Positions 57,994 to 64,000 of a stretch of 64,000 nt of DNA are shown piece after piece (the stretch's first letter is position 1; each line of letters begins with the position of its first letter). The position numbers were made by a program, and so were the translations under genes. The stretch covers positions 80,118 to 144,117 of the forward strand of contig NZ_JAMSKT010000007.1 in NCBI RefSeq assembly GCF_023806125.1, written 5' to 3'. This DNA comes from Clostridium caldaquaticum. GTDB lineage: Bacteria; Bacillota; Clostridia; Clostridiales; Clostridiaceae. Below the pieces are notes generated by a model that saw nothing but the letters and a program-made list of their open reading frames with translations, had not been told where the DNA came from and searched no databases.

Positions 57994-58665
57994 CTATTTC
58001 GCTAAATTAGAGCTTCCCCCTTTTGTTATATAACCTGACATTTTATCAACTACTTCTTCAATAGTAAGATAAGACGAATCTATTTCTATAGCATCCTTTG
58101 CTTTTGTTAAAGGATTTATTTTTCTATGTGAATCTATATAGTCTCTTTTAATAATTTCATTTAATATTTCCTTATGATTAACAGATATTCCTTTAGAACA
58201 TAATTCGTCGCACCTTCTCCTTGCTCTTTCTTCTGCACTTGCAGTAAGAAAGAATTTAAAAGAAGCCTCTTTTAAAACTACAGTTCCAATATCTCTTCCA
58301 TCCATTACAACATTATATTTTTCTGCCATTTTTCTCTGGAGAGCTACAAGCTTTTCCCTTACTTCTGGTATAGCAGCATAATTTGAAACATTATTACTTA
58401 TAAAAGGCAAGTAAATTTCTTCACTTATATTTTCACCATTTAGTATTAAATCATCATTTTCAAAATGCATTTCCATCTTATCTATTAATTTGAGCAGGTT
58501 CTCCTTATCTTCTGGTGAAATATCTTCTTTTATAGCCTTTAAAGTAACAGCTCTATACATTGCACCTGTATTTATGTACATAAGATTAAATCTCTTTGCA
58601 AGAAGTTTTGCAATAGTACTTTTTCCTGCACCTGCAGGTCCATCAATGGCCACTGACAATCTCAA
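57994..58665 (-). CDS. cmk: Cytidylate kinase
   Basis: Cmk phosphorylates CMP and dCMP. The 223-aa protein from TTG 58665, after AAAGGCGG, has the P-loop AIDGPAGAGKSTIAK, YINTGAMYRAVTLKA, and VMDGRDIGTVVL. cmk next to rpsA is an old and conserved pair; here rpsA is fused to ispH. Confidence 0.96.
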   Translation of the reverse strand: MRLSVAIDGPAGAGKSTIAKLLAKRFNLMYINTGAMYRAVTLKAIKEDISPEDKENLLKLIDKMEMHFENDDLILNGENISEEIYLPFISNNVSNYAAIPEVREKLVALQRKMAEKYNVVMDGRDIGTVVLKEASFKFFLTASAEERARRRCDELCSKGISVNHKEILNEIIKRDYIDSHRKINPLTKAKDAIEIDSSYLTIEEVVDKMSGYITKGGSSNLAK

Positions 58666-58842
58666 TTGTATTCCGCCTTTCTAAATAACATATTAGGTAT
58701 AATTGGGGCAAAAAAGATTATTTATTAGTTTTTTATAACTGGATTATTTATAATAATTTTATTAATCATTAACATAAGTATTCTAGATTAATTGTAAAAA
58801 ACCTTCTATTTTATTTATAATATTTATTCTTTGAAGCTTATA

Positions 58843-60072
58843 TTAATAACTTTCTCCTAGTTTTGTTCCAGCTAAATATCCAGTTGAAAGTGCTATTTGT
58901 ATATTAAAGCCTCCAGTATAAGCGTCTACATCCATAACTTCTCCAGCAAAATAAAGATTGTGTATTATTTTTGACTGCATAGTTGAAGGATTTATTTCCT
59001 TGATATCTACTCCGCCAGCAGTAACAATAGCTTCTTCGATAGGTCTTAAACCGTTAATAGTTAAAGTGAAATTTTGCAGAAGCTTAACAAGATTTTTTCT
59101 TTCATCTCTTGTTATTGAATTTACCTTTTTATCTTCGCTAATTCCCGATAGTCTTATGACAACAGGTATCAATTTTTGTGGAAGCAAATCATCAAGACTG
59201 TTTTTAAAGTTTTTGTTAGCATATTTTATAAAATCGCTTTGTATTCTTTTATCTAAATCTTCAAAGCTTAAAGCAGGCTTCAGGTTAATAACTGCCTTAA
59301 TCTGCTTATCTTTATGAACTACTCCGCTAGCACTTAACACTAATGGCCCAGATATTCCAAAGTGGGTAAAAAGCATTTCTCCAAAATCTCTAAAAAGCAC
59401 CTTATTATTTTTATTTATTATGCTTAACTCTATATTTTTTAGAGATAATCCCTGAAGCTCTTTAACCCATTCTTCCTTTATGGTTATAGGAACTAGAGAA
59501 GGTCTAGGATTAACAATATTATGTCCAAGCTCTTTTGCAAAATACAAACCATCTCCAGTAGAACCTGTACTTGGATAAGACAATCCACCGGTGCAAATTA
59601 TAAAATAATCTCCTTTAATAATAGATTTATCTTGAAGTTCTATTCCTTCTATAATTTTATTTTTTACAATTAGTTTTTTCACAGTACAATTAAGTCTTAT
59701 ATCTACTTTTTTTCTTCGAAGTTCCCTTTGAAATGCGCTTATAATATCAGAAGATTTATCAGATTCAGGAAATACTCTATCTCCTCTTTCAATTTTCAGC
59801 TTTACTCCAAGTTTTTCAAAAAAACTCATAGTATCTTCATTTGTATAACTATAAAGTGCGCTATATAGAAAGTAAGGATTACTAGGAATGTAATTAAAAA
59901 AATCATTAATATTTTTTGCATTGGTTATATTGCAGCGTCCTTTGCCAGTAATAAAAAGCTTTTTACCTAGTTTTTCATTTTTCTCAACAAGTATAACATT
60001 ATGTCTATCTGCAGCTGCAATTGCAGCCATCATTCCTGCAGGACCGCCTCCTATAACTATAACTGTGGACAA
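58843..60072 (-). CDS. HI0933/YhiN-family NAD(P)/FAD-dependent oxidoreductase
   Basis: A 409-aa flavoprotein. The N-terminal FAD dinucleotide site is VIVIGGGPAGMMAAIAAADR, followed by GKGRCNITNA, CTGGLSYPSTGSTGDGL, and the C-terminal TAGGVDIKEINPSTM and GEVMDVDAYTGGFNIQIA. The start is TTG 60072 after GGTGGTGAT. The family is common, often called aminoacetone oxidase-like or BaiN-like, but its reaction is unsettled. It is upstream of cmk by 177 bp, a spacer in which I see nothing notable. Confidence 0.88.
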   Translation of the reverse strand: MSTVIVIGGGPAGMMAAIAAADRHNVILVEKNEKLGKKLFITGKGRCNITNAKNINDFFNYIPSNPYFLYSALYSYTNEDTMSFFEKLGVKLKIERGDRVFPESDKSSDIISAFQRELRRKKVDIRLNCTVKKLIVKNKIIEGIELQDKSIIKGDYFIICTGGLSYPSTGSTGDGLYFAKELGHNIVNPRPSLVPITIKEEWVKELQGLSLKNIELSIINKNNKVLFRDFGEMLFTHFGISGPLVLSASGVVHKDKQIKAVINLKPALSFEDLDKRIQSDFIKYANKNFKNSLDDLLPQKLIPVVIRLSGISEDKKVNSITRDERKNLVKLLQNFTLTINGLRPIEEAIVTAGGVDIKEINPSTMQSKIIHNLYFAGEVMDVDAYTGGFNIQIALSTGYLAGTKLGESY

Positions 60073-60195
60073 AAAATCACCACCATTCTTTTGAATATCT
60101 TTTACTATTATAATTTAATATATTAATGTAATTTATTCAATAATAAATGTCAAAAATAACTATCAATAAGGTGCCATCATATTATAATTAAAAAT

Positions 60196-60223
60196 AAAAG
60201 AGGATAGTTATTCATCCTCTTTT
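60196..60223 (-). terminator. Terminator at the end of the RpiR-family gene
   Basis: AAAAGAGGAT (60196-60205) pairs with ATCCTCTTTT (60214-60223). On the minus strand the stem is followed by ATTTTTAATT. Confidence 0.8.
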
Positions 60224-61086
60224 TCTCTATATGAATATACCTGATATTCTCCCCAAATACTTTCTAAATCACTAAAGGTATTTGAAATTTTTTCTTTTTC
60301 TCTTAAACCTACTGCAATAATAAGTGCATTTATTACACTCATAGGTGCAACTAATGAATCAACGAATGAAGCCATATTGCTTTGAGCTATTAATGTGTAG
60401 TCAGCTTTCGCAGCAAGAGGAGACAATAAACTGTCTGTTATCGCTACTACTTTAGTTCCTCTGCTCTGTGCAAAGTTTAAAGCCTCAATAGTTCTGGCTG
60501 CATATCTTGGAAATCCTATTCCAATAAGCAGATCATTATCTGATATGTTAATCATTTGCTCAAATATATCGCTTATACCATATGCAACTACTTTTACATT
60601 ATCCAAAATAAGATTTAGATAAAAACCTAAAAACTCTGCTAGAGCAGTTGAACTTCTAAGTCCTATTATATATATTTTTTTTGCATTAAATATACTGTTT
60701 ACAACTTCTTCAAAAGCTTTATGATTTATTTTTTCAAGGGTAGATCTTATGTTCTCCATATCAGATTTTAACACACCCTTTAGTGCAGTTTCTTCGCTTA
60801 TTAAATCATTTGACAGTTCGATTCTTTGAACTGTTGTTAATCTTGTTTTTATTAATTCCTGTAGGGCCTTTTGCAATTTTGGATAACCACTAAAGCCTAA
60901 TTCATTTGCGAACCTTACTACTGTAGATTCACTTACTCCAACACTTGTACCCAATTTAGCCGCAGTCATAAAAGCAGCCTTATCATAATGCTTTAAAATA
61001 TATTCTGCAATTAGTTTTTGACCTTTACTCATTCTCTGAAATTTCATTTGTATAGTTCGCATCAAATCATGCTTATTTTCTTCCAT
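60208..61086 (-). CDS. MurR/RpiR-family transcriptional regulator
   Basis: A 292-aa regulator with an N-terminal RpiR helix-turn-helix (about 1-78, VGVSESTVVRFANELGFSGY) and a C-terminal SIS sugar-phosphate-binding domain (about 125-260, IYIIGLRSSTALAEF, IGIGFPRYAARTIEAL, VAITDSLLSPLA). Such proteins respond to phosphosugars. No sugar genes adjoin it, so the target is unknown. It has its own promoter and terminator. Confidence 0.92.
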   Translation of the reverse strand: MEENKHDLMRTIQMKFQRMSKGQKLIAEYILKHYDKAAFMTAAKLGTSVGVSESTVVRFANELGFSGYPKLQKALQELIKTRLTTVQRIELSNDLISEETALKGVLKSDMENIRSTLEKINHKAFEEVVNSIFNAKKIYIIGLRSSTALAEFLGFYLNLILDNVKVVAYGISDIFEQMINISDNDLLIGIGFPRYAARTIEALNFAQSRGTKVVAITDSLLSPLAAKADYTLIAQSNMASFVDSLVAPMSVINALIIAVGLREKEKISNTFSDLESIWGEYQVYSYREKEDE

Positions 61087-61138
61087 GTTACTTTCAATCC
61101 TTTCTTCACATTTGACAGATAAATGAATTATTTATTTC

Positions 61139-61167
61139 AGTTTATCATCTAATGAAAATTTTATCAA
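61139..61167 (-). promoter_or_regulatory. Predicted promoter of the RpiR-family gene
   Basis: On the minus strand TTGATA (complement of 61162-61167) and TAAACT (complement of 61139-61144) have a 17-nt spacer. Confidence 0.5.
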
Positions 61168-61256
61168 TACAACTTTCAATTTTATTAAAATAAAAATATA
61201 CTTCAACTTTTATACTGATAAATTTTATAAGTGTTCTAGTATGATAAATTTAAGCT

Positions 61257-61805
61257 TTAAATACCGTTTTTCTCTACTATTACTAGTAATGGAGATGTGG
61301 AGCTTCTATTTATAAAAGAATGCATGAGAACTCCATAATCTTTTTTAGAGAGACTGCTTACAAGGTTTAAAATTGCATCCTTTTCTTTTATACCTTCATC
61401 ATGTCCAGTGTAGATAGCTATACTCATTATTCCTCCAGGGCATAAAAGATATAATCCTTCCTTTATGCTACTAATTGTACTTTCAGTCTTCGTTGTTATA
61501 TTTTTGTTTCCTCCTGGCAAAAAACCTAGATTATACATAATACAGCCAACTTCCGTTTTTATGTATGTACTTAATTTTTCATGACTGTCGTTTATTAATA
61601 TTACATTATCTTTTTTTCTGATTAAATAATTTTCAATAGCAGTTTTCTGAATATCAAAAGAATAGACCTTGTTGAATTTTTCGCATAAAAAATCAGTATC
61701 ATATCCATTCCCTAGAGTTGCATCTACAGCTATATTAAAATTGCTGCAATAGAAAGAAATTATATTCTGTGCTATTTTACTTATATCTCCGACATATTTA
61801 AACAT
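61257..61805 (-). CDS. mnmM: MnmM/YtqB-family tRNA methyltransferase
   Basis: A 182-aa SAM-dependent methyltransferase. Motif I is AVDATLGNGYDTDFL, then VYSFDIQKTAIENY and the diagnostic YNLGFLPGGNKNITT. In Bacillus the orthologue YtqB (MnmM) completes the mnm5s2U34 wobble modification of tRNA; older annotation calls it a 16S rRNA methylase. It starts 15 bp after the pseudouridine synthase, making a likely RNA-modification operon. Confidence 0.88.
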   Translation of the reverse strand: MFKYVGDISKIAQNIISFYCSNFNIAVDATLGNGYDTDFLCEKFNKVYSFDIQKTAIENYLIRKKDNVILINDSHEKLSTYIKTEVGCIMYNLGFLPGGNKNITTKTESTISSIKEGLYLLCPGGIMSIAIYTGHDEGIKEKDAILNLVSSLSKKDYGVLMHSFINRSSTSPLLVIVEKNGI

Positions 61806-61820
61806 AACATCACCATCATT

Positions 61821-62531
61821 TTATAAATTTTTCAAATAATCTACTTCTTTTTTTGTTAAGTATCTCCATGTTCCAAGCTTTAAATTACCTATTTTTATTG
61901 CACCAATAGAAATCCTTTTTAACTTTATCACAGGATGATTAATTGCACTGCACATTTTCCTAATTTGTCTGTTTTTTCCTTCATGTATAACTATTTCAGC
62001 TTCACAGATTTTAGAGCCTTGCTTTAATATTTTAAACTTTGCAGGAGCTGTAATATAACCTCCTATGTCAATACCAGTACAGAATCTTTTAATTTCTTCT
62101 TCTAAGGGAATACCATTTAGCTCTGCTATGTAGGTTTTTTCTACTACCTGCCTAGGATGAATAACCTTATTGTAAACTTCTCCATCATTTGTTAGAAGAA
62201 TAAGTCCTGAGGTATCATAATCCAGCCTTCCAATAGGATAGATTCTTTCATTAACCTTTACTAAATCTAATATTGTACTTCTACCTCTCTCATCTTTAAC
62301 GGTTGATAGATAACCTACTGGCTTGTTTAAAGCTATATAGAGCTTTCTTTCCTCTAATTTTATTAACTTATCGTCTATTAGAATTTTATCTTTTTCCCTG
62401 TCTATTTTATAACCTAATTCTTTTATTATTGTTCCATTAACCTTTACTCTGCCTGAAAGTATTATTTCTTCGCACTTTCTTCTAGAAGCAACTCCACATT
62501 CGGCCATGTACTTTTGTAGTCTTTCCAACAT
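61821..62531 (-). CDS. rluB: RsuA/RluB-family rRNA pseudouridine synthase
   Basis: A 236-aa protein with an N-terminal S4 RNA-binding domain (MLERLQKYMAECGVASRRKC, about 1-60) and the pseudouridine synthase domain with catalytic Asp in IGRLDYDTSGLILLTND, and later GKNRQIRKMC. By similarity it modifies 23S rRNA near U2605, as RluB. The ATG follows AGGTGAG and a good promoter. Confidence 0.92.
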   Translation of the reverse strand: MLERLQKYMAECGVASRRKCEEIILSGRVKVNGTIIKELGYKIDREKDKILIDDKLIKLEERKLYIALNKPVGYLSTVKDERGRSTILDLVKVNERIYPIGRLDYDTSGLILLTNDGEVYNKVIHPRQVVEKTYIAELNGIPLEEEIKRFCTGIDIGGYITAPAKFKILKQGSKICEAEIVIHEGKNRQIRKMCSAINHPVIKLKRISIGAIKIGNLKLGTWRYLTKKEVDYLKNL

Positions 62532-62572
62532 AATCTCACCTATTTTATTTAATATTGTCGCTCTATTTTCAT

Positions 62573-62601
62573 ATTATAGACCATAAAAACATAATATCCA
62601 A
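62573..62601 (-). promoter_or_regulatory. Predicted promoter of rluB-mnmM
   Basis: On the minus strand TTGGAT (complement of 62596-62601) and TATAAT (complement of 62573-62578) have a 17-nt spacer. Confidence 0.65.
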
Positions 62602-62624
62602 CTAAATTTATGATATTTATTCAA

Positions 62625-62648
62625 AAAACTAGGTAGCTACCTAGTTTT
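62625..62648 (-). terminator. Palindromic terminator after the hypothetical membrane protein
   Basis: A perfect 24-bp palindrome centred at 62636/62637 lies just past the stop of the 62658-63251 gene; on the minus strand it continues into TTTTTG-type sequence. Confidence 0.7.
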
Positions 62649-62657
62649 AAAATTTTA

Positions 62658-63251
62658 TTATTTCCCTATTTTAATTGGTGTTATAAACCTTTTTTCAACA
62701 ATTTCAATTGGTATGTTACAGAGCTTTCTATAATATAGCTTATCCTTATGAATAACTCTCCAACCAAAAAGAATAAAAGTTACTGGCTCCCATAGTGCTA
62801 CCCATCCAATTATAACTAAACTTTCTTTTGCTATTTTTATTATTCTTATATAAGCAAACTTATCAAATATTTCTCCTAATATAAGACAAAGTATTAAAAA
62901 AAGAATACCTATAACAAAGTTAATTACCCATTGTCTAAATTGCTGCTTTAGATATATTTCCGTTTCCTTTTGCTTATAGCAAAAGTGACTATGTATGATT
63001 TCGGTAACTAACTTTTTATTACATGGTTTTTGATTTTCCTTAATAATAAGCAGCTTTATTTTTTGGCTAAGAGGATAACATTTTATTGATTTAAATAAAT
63101 ATTCCTCTATTTCTTTATTCAAGCATTCTTCTATAGAAGTAGCACTTTCATTGTTTTTTAATATATCTTCTATATTTTTTATATCTATATTTATTTCAAT
63201 AGTATCCTTTTCTTCATTTTCTATAAATCTCCATTCTTTAGATTTAAACAT
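62658..63251 (-). CDS. Hypothetical two-helix membrane protein
   Basis: I do not recognise this 197-aa protein. The first 105 residues are charged and predicted soluble, beginning MFKSKEWRFIENEEKDTIEI. Two hydrophobic segments follow (about 108-128, INFVIGILFLILCLILGEIF; and 144-163, LVIIGWVALWEPVTFILFGW), and the C-terminal tail (about 164-197) is basic. The start follows a GGGGGAC site. It is a single gene with its own terminator, next to a group II intron. Confidence 0.7.
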   Translation of the reverse strand: MFKSKEWRFIENEEKDTIEINIDIKNIEDILKNNESATSIEECLNKEIEEYLFKSIKCYPLSQKIKLLIIKENQKPCNKKLVTEIIHSHFCYKQKETEIYLKQQFRQWVINFVIGILFLILCLILGEIFDKFAYIRIIKIAKESLVIIGWVALWEPVTFILFGWRVIHKDKLYYRKLCNIPIEIVEKRFITPIKIGK

Positions 63252-63552
63252 TACTATTGTCCCCCTAAAAATAGAATCTCATATTGTAATAATAAATTAT
63301 ATTTTTTTAAAATTTACTATATACATAAACATTCCATACTCTAAGAATATTTACTATTTCTAAAAAAAATATTCTAGTGTAAAAATAGAGAGTGCTATTT
63401 TTGTTGGAAGCAGTACTAGTATAAATTAAAAACATCATTACTGCTATAATTTGTATTACTTTAATTCAAAAGCTACTGCATAAAAAATTACGAAGAATTT
63501 ATAATGTTTCAAAAAATTTCCAAGGAAATAATTGTATTAATTTAAAATTTTA
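63252..63552. other. Noncoding stretch between the hypothetical gene and the intron
   Basis: About 300 bp with no convincing gene. It contains the upstream region of the hypothetical gene and one perfect 8-bp hairpin, AAAAATAG (63381-63388) with CTATTTTT (63395-63402), which could end + strand transcription. This is the 3' exon side of the intron. Confidence 0.5.
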
Positions 63553-63596
63553 ATCGAGTAGGAGCTGAATAATTATTTTATTCAGCGTCCTCTCAC

Positions 63597-63628
63597 ACCA
63601 CCGTGCGTACCGTTCGGTACACGGCGGT
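63597..63628 (-). ncRNA. Group II intron domain V-like catalytic hairpin
   Basis: ACCACCGTG (63597-63605) pairs with CACGGCGGT (63620-63628), then a 2-nt bulge and TACC/GGTA around GTTC. Size, bulge and position directly after the maturase gene fit domain V. Confidence 0.8.
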
Positions 63629-63638
63629 TCAATAGAAA

Positions 63639-64000
63639 TTAATGTGCACATGAATAAATCTCAGATATTGAAACCAAACCTATTTCTTTGAGGTATTTTT
63701 TGGTTAATGCTCTGGATAATATAGGGCTGTTGGATATTCTCCAATAGCCTTTTCTTGTGTTTGCATATTCCCACGCTTTATTATTGGAAATTCCTAATCT
63801 TAAAAGATTATCATGTTTAGTCTTAATCTTTTTCCACTGTTTCCAAAAGCACATTCTTATCCTTCGTCTTAACCATTCATCAAGTATTTTAAGAATATTT
63901 TTCATATCAGCGATAGCAAAATAGTTTACCCATCCTACTATTGCCTGTTTTAGTTTTAGAAACCTGTATTCCATTTTCATTGCGTTACTTCTTGAAGTTA
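63639..64000 (-). CDS. ltrA: Group II intron reverse transcriptase/maturase, C-terminal part
   Basis: The visible 120 residues are the end of an intron-encoded RT/maturase. The frame is open to the window edge, so the Met at 63980 is internal. The GIIM maturase domain is clear: KLKQAIVGWVNYFAIADMK, LDEWLRRRIRMCFWKQWKK, and NKAWEYANTRKGYWRISNSP. The protein stops about 20 residues later, leaving no room for an HNH endonuclease, so it is of the endonuclease-lacking kind. Activity cannot be judged without the RT domain. Confidence 0.92.
   Translation of the reverse strand, partial: TSRSNAMKMEYRFLKLKQAIVGWVNYFAIADMKNILKILDEWLRRRIRMCFWKQWKKIKTKHDNLLRLGISNNKAWEYANTRKGYWRISNSPILSRALTKKYLKEIGLVSISEIYSCAH

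Larger units (their letters stand above)
63553..64000 (-). mobile_element. Group II intron, 3' part (cut by window end)
   Basis: On the minus strand the maturase 3' end is followed by a domain V-like hairpin (63597-63628; 9-bp lower stem with one G-U, 2-nt bulge, TACC/GGTA upper stem, 4-nt loop), the sequence GTGAGAGG, a domain VI-like stem (GCTGAATA 63564-63571 with TATTCAGC 63579-63586), and an end CCTACTCGAT, giving a 3' boundary near 63553. The rest of the intron lies beyond the window. Confidence 0.85.

Noticed and set aside
63151..63363. Plus-strand open frame of 70 codons at the start of the hypothetical membrane gene
   Set aside because: It is Ile/Ser/Phe-rich, mostly antisense to the N-terminal part of the 62658-63251 gene and has no ribosome site.

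Overview
This 64 kb window looks like chromosomal DNA from a low-GC, endospore-forming member of Clostridium sensu stricto. The evidence is the very AT-rich sequence, strong GGAGG-type ribosome binding sites, frequent TTG and GTG starts, sporulation genes (spoVS, a YlmC/YmxH protein, an FtsK/SpoIIIE translocase, a broken CotS-family coat gene), and the clostridial fusion of IspH to ribosomal protein S1. I do not assign a species. Almost all of it is conserved housekeeping sequence.

Positions 1 to about 43,400 are read nearly entirely on the + strand. The order is comM (cut by the window start), dprA, topA, codY, then the translation and membrane cluster rpsB-tsf-pyrH-frr-uppS-cdsA-dxr-rseP-ispG. 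The nusA-infB group follows: rimP, nusA, ylxR, ylxQ, infB, rbfA, nrnA, truB, ribF, rpsO, pnp. Next come an M16 peptidase, dut, ylmC, dapG, a TepA-type protease, ftsK/spoIIIE, rimO, pgsA, recA, rny, spoVS, a PHP phosphoesterase, an aminotransferase, an HPr-like protein, purB, a tyrosine recombinase with an N-terminal helix-turn-helix extension, and lexA. Two small minus-strand genes interrupt the block: a DUF378 membrane protein and a Cys-rich protein divergent from lexA. polC, often found just upstream of rimP in Firmicutes, is absent from that place.

Positions 43,450 to 64,000 are mostly on the minus strand. Reading down that strand the gene groups are an RT/maturase fragment of a group II intron (cut by the window end), an unknown two-helix membrane protein, rluB-type pseudouridine synthase with mnmM, an RpiR-type regulator, an HI0933-type flavoprotein, cmk with ispH-rpsA, a CotS-family pseudogene, a double-GNAT acetyltransferase, miaB, mutS-mutL-miaA-hfq, and a PLP lyase. 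On the + strand here are a three-tRNA operon (CAU, Thr, Tyr) and an aminotransferase.

Regulatory DNA that can be read directly includes several sigma-A promoters with 17-nt spacers, a perfect GAAC-N4-GTTC LexA box at recA and an imperfect one between lexA and its divergent neighbour, two very similar sigma-H-like promoters (ftsK and spoVS), structured leaders on rpsB and rpsO, tandem hairpins directly behind the rimP promoter, and many intrinsic terminators. I see no CRISPR array and no obvious novel defence or biosynthetic system. The least explained items are the HTH-recombinase with its alternating hairpins, the Cys-rich protein next to the lexA operator region, and the doubly broken coat gene.
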